Shown here: piece by piece, positions 28,453-36,279 of the stretch | How positions within the stretch are numbered: the first letter of the stretch is position 1 | How the letters are laid out: each line of letters begins with the position of its first letter | DNA from: an uncultured Eubacteriales bacterium | GTDB taxonomy: Bacteria; Bacillota; Clostridia; Oscillospirales; UBA644 | NCBI GenBank assembly: GCA_959604355.1 | Contig: CAUHAO010000009.1 | Coordinates: forward strand, 1 to 64,000 | DNA: 64,000 bases | Direction of reading: 5' to 3' | Notes under the pieces: model-generated | Database searches by the model: none | The model's input: only the letters and a program-made list of their open reading frames with translations | What the model was told of the DNA's origin: nothing | Position numbers and translations under genes: made by a program

Positions 28453-28809
28453 TTACTTTTTCTCCTCCAGAACTTCGGAAATATCGACCTGTGTGCCATC
28501 TTTCCAAAAGCGTTCCAGGTCGTAGAACGCACGCATCTCTCTGTTATATACATGGACTATCACGTCCGCGTAATCAAGCAATATCCAGCCGCTCTCCGCT
28601 ACGCCCTCTCTGTGGTGAAGCTCAAATCCGGCTTTGTCCATCTGGTATTCACATTCGTCGGCAAGCGCTTTGACCTGTGTCAAAGACGAACCGTTACAGA
28701 TAATGAAATAGGAAGTAAGAGACGATATCTCTTCTATTTTGAGAACTTTTATATCTTTTGCCTTCTTACTGTCAAGAGCTTTTATGGCCGTCTCAACGAT
28801 TTTCTCCAT
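28453..28809 (-). CDS. rsfS: Ribosomal silencing factor RsfS
   Basis: A 118-residue RsfS (Iojap) protein that binds L14 and blocks subunit joining in starvation. Motifs K-A-x-D-I-x-V-L and [11 protein letters not shown], then [14 protein letters not shown], are characteristic. Five bases behind nadD-yqeK and two before leuS. Confidence 0.96.
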   Translation of the reverse strand: MEKIVETAIKALDSKKAKDIKVLKIEEISSLTSYFIICNGSSLTQVKALADECEYQMDKAGFELHHREGVAESGWILLDYADVIVHVYNREMRAFYDLERFWKDGTQVDISEVLEEKK

Positions 28810-28814
28810 ACTGT

Positions 28815-29984
28815 TTATCCTTTCTTTTCCGCTATATACTCGTTATACATATCAACGGTATCCGTATTGAGATACTTTCCGTTCTTTATTTTGTCTATGA
28901 TAGTCCATTCCATACATTCAAAAAGTGCGCGGTCAAGATCCTTATACGCAAGCTCGCGGTAATACGCCACGTTTTCGTAGTCGCGCGTCGGCTCGACGAA
29001 ATCCGCGACATAAACTATCTTGTCAAGCAGTGTCATGCCTTTTCCGCCGACCGTATGCTTCGCAACGGCCCGCAGGATCTCTTCATCAGTAATACCGAAC
29101 TCGTCCCGCAGTACGTACGGTGCGGTCATCGCGTGGAGAAAAGGCGCGGGAGTATTTTCCCGACCCTTGTTGGGGATATTGTAGCGTCGTACGATTTCCC
29201 ATTGTCCGTCTTCGTCGATATTCTTCGTCACGTCATGCAAAAGTCCCGCAACGCGCGCCTTTTCGACATCCGCCCCGTTTATACGGGCAAGATCGACCGC
29301 TGTCTGCATGACTCCGAGCGAATGCTCATAGCGCGACGGTTTCAGAAAGCGCTGAAGGAATTTTTTATACCGTTCTATATCGTATTTTTCGCAGGAATAG
29401 ACTTTATTCTTTATTATATATTCATATACGCCGTCGGACAGCAGTGCCGACACATCCTCGCCGCGGCGAAGCCGTTCACGTATTTCGGTAGACGATACTT
29501 CAACGGGTTCAAAAGGCACTATCGTGCATCGTGCGCCGAAATCCCGTTCAAGATACGCTTTTTCGGCTTCAAGAAGCGCCACGTCGTCACCTGTGCGCGT
29601 AAGCACCGCGATACGGGCAAGGCGCATTATCTCATCCGCATGATACCACGTTTTCAGCGTAAGGAACATATCCGAGCCCGTGTAAAGCACGAGTTCCGCA
29701 TCGGGATAAAGCTCGCGAAAATGCTGCAGCGTCTGCACGGTGTAACTTTTCCCGCCTTTTTCGATTTCGTACAGAGAAAGCTCCGCGCCTGTCTTTTCAA
29801 GCGCGAGGCGCAGCATTTCTATCCTGTCAGCGTCCGCGGTAATACTCAGTGCCTTGTGCGGCGGAGTTCCCGTCGGGATAACAAACACCTTCATCGGCGC
29901 GAAAGCTTCCATGAACGCTTTGAGCGCCTTTATATGTCCGATATGGCAGGGATCGAACGTCCCGCCGAAAATTCCTATTCTCAT
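28815..29984 (-). CDS. nadD: Fused nicotinate-nucleotide adenylyltransferase and YqeK HD hydrolase
   Basis: One 389-residue protein joins two enzymes usually separate. Residues 1-200 are NadD: G-G-T-F-D-P with C-H-I-G-H near 10-18, and S-S-T-E-I-R near 180, for NaMN + ATP to NaAD. Residues 205-389 are a YqeK HD-domain protein: R-Y-E-H-S-L-G-V-M (His) and L-L-H-D-V-T (the H-D pair), then H-A-M-T-A-P; the family hydrolyses Ap4A symmetrically. Both sets of catalytic residues are intact and the frame is continuous. In Bacillus the genes are adjacent but separate. It overlaps yhbY by four bases (ATGA). Confidence 0.92.
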   Translation of the reverse strand: MRIGIFGGTFDPCHIGHIKALKAFMEAFAPMKVFVIPTGTPPHKALSITADADRIEMLRLALEKTGAELSLYEIEKGGKSYTVQTLQHFRELYPDAELVLYTGSDMFLTLKTWYHADEIMRLARIAVLTRTGDDVALLEAEKAYLERDFGARCTIVPFEPVEVSSTEIRERLRRGEDVSALLSDGVYEYIIKNKVYSCEKYDIERYKKFLQRFLKPSRYEHSLGVMQTAVDLARINGADVEKARVAGLLHDVTKNIDEDGQWEIVRRYNIPNKGRENTPAPFLHAMTAPYVLRDEFGITDEEILRAVAKHTVGGKGMTLLDKIVYVADFVEPTRDYENVAYYRELAYKDLDRALFECMEWTIIDKIKNGKYLNTDTVDMYNEYIAEKKG

Positions 29985-30268
29985 TTCGGAAGCTCGATCT
30001 TCGGCTTCTTCGAGCGACGGTAAAGCACGGCTTTTGTGCCTATAGCACAGACGACCTCCGCACCGCATGCCGCCGCGATCTCCGCCGCCGCATCCATCGG
30101 TTTACAATCCGAATTTTCAAGACAGCGCAGTTTAATGAGCTCTCTCGCTTCAAGCGCGTCGTCTGCCTGTTTTATAAGGTTTTCACCGATACCGCCCTTG
30201 CCGATATGAAGTATCGGCTCTTCTTTCGACGCAAGGCCGCGAAGATAAGCGCGTTGTTTGCTTGTCAT
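29981..30268 (-). CDS. yhbY: YhbY family RNA-binding protein (CRM domain)
   Basis: A 95-residue CRM domain. The block H-I-G-K-G-G-I-G-E-N near residue 22 carries the conserved G-x-x-G loop; the strand K-L-R-C-L-E-N follows. YhbY associates with pre-50S particles. Two bases separate it from rdgB; its stop overlaps the nadD start. Confidence 0.95.
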   Translation of the reverse strand: MTSKQRAYLRGLASKEEPILHIGKGGIGENLIKQADDALEARELIKLRCLENSDCKPMDAAAEIAAACGAEVVCAIGTKAVLYRRSKKPKIELPK

Positions 30269-30269
30269 T

Positions 30270-30863
30270 TTATCTACATCCTTTCACGGCGCATATCTCA
30301 CGTCTGAACTGCTGTAACGCATGCGCCCTGTGACTTATTTCATTTTTGATTTCCGCGGGGAGCTCCGCGAAAGTTTTTCCGTATTCCTCAACGAGAAAAT
30401 ACGGGTCATACCCGAAGCCGTTGTTGCCGCGATGCTCGTCGATGACTACGCCGGGGCACTCGCCGCGCGCGCGCACGACCTGCCCGTCGGGGAACACCAT
30501 GACTATCGCGCTTACGAATTTAGCACGTCTGTTTTCGATGCCTTTGAGATTTTTCATGAGCAGCGCGTTATTTGCTTCGTCCGTCGCACCCTCGCCCGAA
30601 TATCTCGCGGAATATACACCCGGAGCGCCGTCAAGCGCTTCTACGCAAAGGCCGCTGTCGTCGGCAATACACGCCATACCCGACGCGTCGGCACCCGCTT
30701 TTGCTTTTATATACGCGTTTTCCTCAAACGTCGTGCCCGTTTCCTCCGGATCGGAAACAACTCCCGCGTCCTTAAGCGAAAGCACTTCGTACATATCTCC
30801 GAGGATCGCTTTTATCTCTCTTATTTTATTCTGATTATTTGAAGCGACAAGAATTTTTTCCAT
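30270..30863 (-). CDS. rdgB: XTP/dITP diphosphatase (RdgB/HAM1)
   Basis: A 197-residue house-cleaning nucleotidase that hydrolyses dITP and XTP to monophosphates. S-N-N-Q-N-K near residue 7, A-D-D-S-G-L-C-V-E near 68, G-F-G-Y-D-P-Y-F near 147 and S-H-R-A-H-A-L near 177 are all present. The start at 30863 is the family start with GGAG upstream. Thirteen bases follow ftsY. Confidence 0.96.
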   Translation of the reverse strand: MEKILVASNNQNKIREIKAILGDMYEVLSLKDAGVVSDPEETGTTFEENAYIKAKAGADASGMACIADDSGLCVEALDGAPGVYSARYSGEGATDEANNALLMKNLKGIENRRAKFVSAIVMVFPDGQVVRARGECPGVVIDEHRGNNGFGYDPYFLVEEYGKTFAELPAEIKNEISHRAHALQQFRREICAVKGCR

Positions 30864-30876
30864 ACTATCTCCGTTT

Positions 30877-31788
30877 TCACTGCATATCCAGCAACGCTTT
30901 TGCGAATCCGTCGGGATCAAAGAACTGCAGGTCATCGGCCTGCTCTCCCACACCGACAAGCTTTATCGGAACACCCGTCTCTTCACGCACGCCTATGGTC
31001 ACGCCGCCCTTTGCCGTGCCGTCAAGCTTTGTAAGTACGACGCCGGTGATGGATGCTGCCTGCTTGAAGTCCCGCGCCTGAGAGATAGCGTTCTGCCCAG
31101 TCGTCGCGTCGAGCACGAGAAGCGTCTCTACGTCAGCGTCGGGAAGTTCACGGGAAACGACACGGGAGATCTTCGAAAGTTCGTCCATGAGATTCTTTTT
31201 GTTATGCAGTCGACCCGCCGTGTCGCAAATAACAACGTCCGCTCCGCGCGCCTGAGCCGCTTTGAGCGCGTCAAAAACTACAGACGCGGGGTCCGAGCCG
31301 TCCTGATGCTTGACTATGTCGATATCGGAACGTTTTGCCCATATCTCGACCTGCTCGATTGCCGCCGCGCGGAATGTGTCCGCCGCCGCAATGATGACTT
31401 TTTTACCGTTGTCTTTAAGCATTTTCGCGAGTTTTCCTATTGTTGTGGTTTTACCCACCCCATTGACTCCCACGACGACGATGACAGACGGTTTGGTTCC
31501 GAGTTTAAGTTCATTGTCGCCGCGCATCATCCCTGCGATTATTTCACTTAATGCTTCTTTGAGCTTATCCGCGGATTCGATATTTTCGTTTTTCGCTTTT
31601 CTGCGAAGTTCGTCAATTATTTTTTCCGCCGTCTCCATGCCCACATCCGCGAGGATAAGCGTTTCCAACAATTCATCCAGAAAATCCTCGTCCACCTTGC
31701 GGAAGGTTGCAAAGATGCCGTTGAGCCCTTTGCCCAGTCCTTCTTTGGTACGGGCAAGGCCTTGTTTCATTTTATCGAAAAAACCCAT
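30877..31788 (-). CDS. ftsY: Signal recognition particle receptor FtsY
   Basis: A 303-residue SRP receptor GTPase: short N domain (1-90) then G domain with G-V-N-G-V-G-K-T-T-T near residue 107, D-T-A-G-R near 189, T-K-L-D-G-T-A-K-G near 251. The acidic membrane-targeting A domain of E. coli is missing, as is usual in Gram-positives. It works with Ffh and the SRP RNA found at 22.9 kb. Nine bases follow smc, the standard Bacillota pair. Confidence 0.97.
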   Translation of the reverse strand: MGFFDKMKQGLARTKEGLGKGLNGIFATFRKVDEDFLDELLETLILADVGMETAEKIIDELRRKAKNENIESADKLKEALSEIIAGMMRGDNELKLGTKPSVIVVVGVNGVGKTTTIGKLAKMLKDNGKKVIIAAADTFRAAAIEQVEIWAKRSDIDIVKHQDGSDPASVVFDALKAAQARGADVVICDTAGRLHNKKNLMDELSKISRVVSRELPDADVETLLVLDATTGQNAISQARDFKQAASITGVVLTKLDGTAKGGVTIGVREETGVPIKLVGVGEQADDLQFFDPDGFAKALLDMQ

Positions 31789-31797
31789 TTGTTCTCC

Positions 31798-34700
31798 TTA
31801 AATATTCTCATTCGCAAGATCCTTGACGTTTATCGTAAGCATCTTGGAAACGCCCCTTTCACGCATCGTCACGCCGTAAAGCCTGTCTGCGATCTCCATC
31901 GTGCCGCGGCGGTGCGTGATAAGCAGAAACTGCGTTTTATGTGAAAGATTGCTGAGATACTGCGCGTAACGCACAACGTTCACGTCGTCAAGAGCGGACT
32001 CTATCTCGTCCAGCAGACAGAACGGTGCAGGGCGTATATGCAGCAGCGCGAAGTACAACGCTATCGCCGTCAAAGACTGCTCGCCGCCGGAGAGCGCGGA
32101 AAGATGCTTTATTATTTTGCCCGGAGGAGCGACATATATTTCTATTCCCGATTCGAGAAGATTTTCGCTGTCGGTAAGTTCGAGACGGGCAGAGCCGCCG
32201 TTGAAAAGTTCTCTGTAAACCCGTGAAAACTCCGCGTTGATGGTCTTGAACTGCTCCGCGAAAATCCTCGTCATTTCCTCGACGAGACCTGAGATTATCC
32301 CGAGCAGTTCGTCGCGTGACTTCGTAAGATCCGCGGTTTGTTCTTCAAGCTCGTCATGGCGCTGTTTCACCTGAGCGAATTCCTCTATCGCGCCGACATT
32401 TACCGAGCCGAGCGCCTTTATTGATGCACGTAGCTCCGCAACGCGTTTTTTAGCGTCGTCAAGCGGCATATCCGTCTTGAAACCGCCTTCGCGCGCCTGC
32501 GTGAGAGTGAGTTCATATTCGTCCCATATCTTTGCGATTATACTATCGGAATCGTTGCGCAGCGTTGCCTGACGTATCTGCATGCGCTCCGCCTCACGCG
32601 CAAGTTTTTCCTTATGTTCGAATAGCTTTTTCTCCTCGTCGAATACCTTGTTTTTCTCCGATTCGAGAGCATCTCTCTGCGAGATCTTCTCCGCAATAGC
32701 TGCGTTTCCGCCGTCCGCGAGAGACTTCACCGCAGAGCATTCCTCTGTCAGAGCCTTTATTTTTTCCTCGTGCTCACGGTTGAGCGAAACAAGCGCTTCT
32801 ATCTGTTCCTCTCGCTTCATAAGCGTCTCTCCGCCCTCGCGCAGGCGGTTTTCGAGTTCTGCGACAGCCGCACGCAGGTTTTCGGCGGTCTTTACGCTCT
32901 CTACGCGCTCAACCTCTTTTGCATAGATGCTTTCGCGTATCATGTCAAGCTTCTGACGAATATCCGAGTTCTCGTCGGACACCGCGCGGAGCTCGGTCTT
33001 CAGCTCTTCGAGCCGTGCGTCCTTTTCCGAAATGAGCGCCTGCGTTTTTGCAGTATCCTCGCCCTCGGAGGCTATCGCCGCTTCGGCATCCGCGACGCTT
33101 TTCTGCAGCGTGGCTATCTGCTCGTTAATATTAGATATGTAAAGCTTGCAGTAATCAAGTTCTGCATCACGCTTCACCTGTTCGTCCGCCGCGGTCTTTA
33201 TTTCCGCGTTTATGCCGTCGATCTGCGCCGAAAGCATATTCATTTCCGCGGTGGCGGAGCGCAGTTCCGTATTCTTTGCGTCCACATCGGCGGAAAGCTT
33301 CTCTATCGTTACCGCAAGGGTCTCTATTTCATTCGCACGGCTGAGTATACCCGTGTTTCTGCCGACGGAACCGCCCGTGAGCGAGCCGCCCGCGTTGACG
33401 ACCTGCCCGTCGAGAGTGACGATTTTGAATGCGTAATTATTGCCGCGTGCGAGCCGTGTCGCATCGTCGAGCGTTTCCGTGATAACGGTTCTGCCGAGCA
33501 GCGACGCGATAACTTCCGAATATTTCGCGTCACATTCGATTATATCGCTCGCAAGGCCTATGAATCCCTGCGCGGAAGCAAAAGCTTTCGTATCGAGACG
33601 TCTGCCCTTTATCGTATCGAGAGGCAAAAACGTCGCTCTTCCGAGATTTCGGCTTTTGAGCATCGAGATGCAGTTTTTCGCATCTTTTTCGGTTTGAGTT
33701 ATTATATTCTGTATCGCCGCGCCGAGAGCAATCTCCACGGCAACCGTGTATTCGCTTTTCGTTCTGATGACGGCCGCGACCGTGCCGCAAACGCCTCTCA
33801 GAATGCCTTTATCCGCCTCGTTCATGACGCTTTTCACACTGCCCGAAAAGCCTTCGTAATGCTTTTCCATTTCCTCGAGCATATGGCGTCTGTCCTGCGT
33901 CTGACGCAGTTTGAGCGTCGCGTCATTGAGTTCGTTTTTCAGCTTTTCACACCGCAACTGACGGTTGGTGAACTTAAGGTTATAACCGCTTATCGCATTC
34001 TTGAGTTCGATCTGCTTTACGGCGAGTTTTTCTTTCTCATCCGCCGCATTCTTCTTTGTCGCTTCAAGATTTGCAAGGCGGTCTTTGGCGTCCGCAAGTT
34101 CCTGTGCTGAGTCTTGGGCACTCTTGCGCAACGCGTCTTTTCTCGCATCCGCACCGCTGATACGCATCTGCAGAACCGTTATTTCAGAAGTAAGGGCCCG
34201 GCATTGCTCCGTCATGGTCTGCGTCTTTTGATCTGCCTCTGCGCTCTTCGCCTGACACCCCTCACGTTCCGTTTCCGCGGCCGCTATCACTTCGGAAAGC
34301 TTTTCCGCCTTTTTCTCAGCGTCGGTAAGCGCTGCGTTTTTCGCGCTTATTTCGCTGCGAAGCAGCGTTCCGACTTCCATGTCGCCCGCGATCTCGGCTT
34401 TTATTCGTTCTATATCGGCATCGGAATGCTCTATATCACGCCTCAGCAGCAATATTTCGGACTCCATACCTCTGACGGTCTCTTCAAAACCTCTTATCTT
34501 GGTACGGATATCTTCGACCTCGACGGTTATGTCGCGTATGTCGGAAGACAACTTTTCCGCACGGTCTTCGCATTTCTGCACGTCCGAGTCCGTGTGTTCA
34601 AGGCTTTCGCGGAGATCCTCGCACGCTTTCGAAGCTTTTTCTATTTCATTTTCCGTCTCGACAAGTCTGTCAAGCCATACTGCTATTTCGAGAACTTTTT

Positions 34701-35364
34701 TCTCTTCGTAAAGTGTAAGATATTTTTTAGCTTTTTCCGCCTGCTTTTCAAGAGGACCCATGCGCTCTTTGAGTTCATTGAGAATATCCGTAAGCCTTAC
34801 GAGATTTTCGGCGGTTTGTGCAAGTTTGCGCTCGCTCTCTTCTTTTTTGAACTTAAAGCCCGCAATACCCGCCGCCTCTTCAAAGAAATGACGGCGATCG
34901 GTGCTCTTCGCCGTTATTATCTCGGTGACGGCACCCTGTCCGATTATAGAATATCCCGTTTTTCCGAGACCTGTGTCCCGCAAAAGCTCCTGGATGTCGC
35001 GCAGACGCACATTCTTTTTGTTGATGAAATACTCGCTCTCGCCCGAACGGTAGTACCGTCTTGTGATGGCGACTTCCTCGTACGGCACATTGAGCGCGCC
35101 GTCGGAGTTAAGCAGCGTAAGCGTGACTTCCGCAAATCCGAGAGGCTTTCTCGACTGCGTTCCGTCAAAAATGACGTCTTCAGTCTTCGAGCCGCGCAGA
35201 TTCTTTGCGGACGTTTCCCCCATAACCCAACGCACGGCGTCCGCGATATTGCTCTTGCCGCTCCCGTTCGGTCCGATTATTGCCGTTATGCCATCGCTGA
35301 AATTTATAAGCGTACGGTCGGGAAACGATTTGAAGCCGACAAGCTCGAGACTCTTGAGTTGCAT
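31798..35364 (-). CDS. smc: Chromosome partition protein Smc
   Basis: An 1188-residue SMC ATPase. N-terminal head with G-P-N-G-S-G-K-S-N Walker A near 32; coiled coil 165-500; hinge about 515-640 (G-G-S-L-T-G-G-S near 655 follows it); returning coil; C-terminal head with L-S-G-G-E-Q-S signature and F-C-L-L-D-E-I Walker B. Compacts and segregates the nucleoid with ScpA/B, which are not in this window. It heads a seven-gene operon. The ribosome-binding region is a run of ten G (35379-35370) five bases before the ATG instead of a normal sequence. Confidence 0.97.
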   Translation of the reverse strand: MQLKSLELVGFKSFPDRTLINFSDGITAIIGPNGSGKSNIADAVRWVMGETSAKNLRGSKTEDVIFDGTQSRKPLGFAEVTLTLLNSDGALNVPYEEVAITRRYYRSGESEYFINKKNVRLRDIQELLRDTGLGKTGYSIIGQGAVTEIITAKSTDRRHFFEEAAGIAGFKFKKEESERKLAQTAENLVRLTDILNELKERMGPLEKQAEKAKKYLTLYEEKKVLEIAVWLDRLVETENEIEKASKACEDLRESLEHTDSDVQKCEDRAEKLSSDIRDITVEVEDIRTKIRGFEETVRGMESEILLLRRDIEHSDADIERIKAEIAGDMEVGTLLRSEISAKNAALTDAEKKAEKLSEVIAAAETEREGCQAKSAEADQKTQTMTEQCRALTSEITVLQMRISGADARKDALRKSAQDSAQELADAKDRLANLEATKKNAADEKEKLAVKQIELKNAISGYNLKFTNRQLRCEKLKNELNDATLKLRQTQDRRHMLEEMEKHYEGFSGSVKSVMNEADKGILRGVCGTVAAVIRTKSEYTVAVEIALGAAIQNIITQTEKDAKNCISMLKSRNLGRATFLPLDTIKGRRLDTKAFASAQGFIGLASDIIECDAKYSEVIASLLGRTVITETLDDATRLARGNNYAFKIVTLDGQVVNAGGSLTGGSVGRNTGILSRANEIETLAVTIEKLSADVDAKNTELRSATAEMNMLSAQIDGINAEIKTAADEQVKRDAELDYCKLYISNINEQIATLQKSVADAEAAIASEGEDTAKTQALISEKDARLEELKTELRAVSDENSDIRQKLDMIRESIYAKEVERVESVKTAENLRAAVAELENRLREGGETLMKREEQIEALVSLNREHEEKIKALTEECSAVKSLADGGNAAIAEKISQRDALESEKNKVFDEEKKLFEHKEKLAREAERMQIRQATLRNDSDSIIAKIWDEYELTLTQAREGGFKTDMPLDDAKKRVAELRASIKALGSVNVGAIEEFAQVKQRHDELEEQTADLTKSRDELLGIISGLVEEMTRIFAEQFKTINAEFSRVYRELFNGGSARLELTDSENLLESGIEIYVAPPGKIIKHLSALSGGEQSLTAIALYFALLHIRPAPFCLLDEIESALDDVNVVRYAQYLSNLSHKTQFLLITHRRGTMEIADRLYGVTMRERGVSKMLTINVKDLANENI

Positions 35365-35369
35365 CGCGT

Positions 35370-35379
35370 CCCCCCCCCC
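35370..35379 (-). repeat. Ten-G homopolymer at the smc ribosome-binding position
   Basis: Ten consecutive C on the plus strand, so G10 in the transcript, preceded by AA and ending five bases before the smc ATG. No other Shine-Dalgarno match is present, so this tract must act as one. Homopolymers of this length tend to slip. Confidence 0.85.
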
Positions 35380-35416
35380 TTAAAAACTACCTTATAAAAA
35401 TGTATACTTACATATT

Positions 35417-35445
35417 ATTATATCACATGAATTTTCTGTTTTCAA
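35417..35445 (-). promoter_or_regulatory. Promoter of the smc operon
   Basis: Minus strand TTGAAA (35440-35445), 17 bases, TATAAT (35417-35422) with an upstream TGA. The 332-base gap between smc and rpmB otherwise holds only this promoter, the rpmB promoter and A/T-rich sequence. Confidence 0.85.
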
Positions 35446-35568
35446 GAGGTTACAGCGAAAATTTGCAATATATTCCGTTATTTTCGTTCATACTGCTTAC
35501 CGGAAGTATATTTCAAGAATAAATTGAAAAAAATTGCGGTTTATTTAACTTTTTTTCACAAAAAGGTA

Positions 35569-35597
35569 TTGCAATTTCACATTTTATTTGATATAAT
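35569..35597 (+). promoter_or_regulatory. Promoter of rpmB
   Basis: TTGCAA (35569-35574), 17 bases, TATAAT (35592-35597) with an upstream TGA. Leader about 90 bases; GGAGGTG precedes the start. Confidence 0.85.
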
Positions 35598-35696
35598 TAT
35601 ATTCCGAAAGCGGAAAGCCCTGACAACGCGATGCCGTTATGTGCTTTCTAATTAAATTTCGTATATAAGATCATGCGATAACGGAGGTGTTAAGTC

Positions 35697-35885
35697 ATGG
35701 CTAAATGTGATTTTTGCGGTAAAGGTGTTAATTTCGGTATAAAGGTATCTCACTCTCACAGACGCAGCAACAGAACCTGGAAACCGAACATCAGACGTGT
35801 AAAGGCTGTTGTTGACGGCTCCGTGAAGCACGTATACGTTTGCACAAGCTGCATGCGTTCCAACAAAGTTCAGCGCGCTGACTGA
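35697..35885 (+). CDS. rpmB: 50S ribosomal protein bL28, zinc-binding form
   Basis: A 62-residue L28. It retains both cysteine pairs (C-D-F-C at 4-7 and C-T-S-C near 51-54), so this is the zinc-ribbon C+ form; many bacteria also carry a cysteine-free copy for zinc starvation. S-H-S-H-R-R-S-N-R-T-W-K-P-N is the family signature. Monocistronic with its own promoter and terminator. Confidence 0.97.
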   Translation: MAKCDFCGKGVNFGIKVSHSHRRSNRTWKPNIRRVKAVVDGSVKHVYVCTSCMRSNKVQRAD

Positions 35886-35914
35886 TAACAGGCTTTTAAT
35901 TGTACCGAAAATTA

Positions 35915-35948
35915 TTTCCATTCGACCGTCAGGTCGGATGGAAATTTT
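35915..35948 (+). terminator. Terminator after rpmB
   Basis: TTTCCATTCGACC (35915-35927) pairs with GGTCGGATGGAAA (35932-35944, one G-T), loop GTCA, then TTTT. Confidence 0.92.
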
Positions 35949-36217
35949 GCATTTACGGCAGATTTCCGTGATGCCGAAGCTTTGCATGATTTCCGCTCCG
36001 ACATTCTTCTGCTTCATCTGTCATCTTTCTCCGTGATTTTCAGCGCCGCAAAGACAACTCGGATTCCCGTGCCGCTCTGATTCTTTCCGAATTTCCATAT
36101 CTGCATCCCTATAAAATTCTTTATATCTTATTTTCTGTTACGGAATATGAAAATCATCTTTTCACAACATATCTTCGCGGTATTTTTGGATCTCAGCCGA
36201 TATTCATGCACAAATAC
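35949..36217 (+). other. Non-coding stretch between rpmB and recD2
   Basis: I see no gene, RNA or repeat in this 269-base stretch. A minus-strand frame crosses it but runs through rpmB and its terminator and lacks a ribosome-binding site. Confidence 0.5.
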
Positions 36218-36246
36218 TTGACAATTACGCCGCGAAATGATAAAAT
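36218..36246 (+). promoter_or_regulatory. Promoter of recD2-comFC
   Basis: TTGACA (36218-36223), 17 bases, TAAAAT (36241-36246) with an upstream TGA. Confidence 0.85.
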
Positions 36247-36279
36247 AATTAAAGCATCGGCGAAAGGATGGACAGACAA

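Noticed and set aside
32770..35397. Two long plus-strand frames (446 and 427 residues) opposite smc
   Set aside because: Shadow frames of the smc coding sequence, arginine- and phenylalanine-rich, no family pattern.
35652..36017. 121-residue minus-strand frame over rpmB
   Set aside because: Covers rpmB and its terminator in antisense; no start signal.
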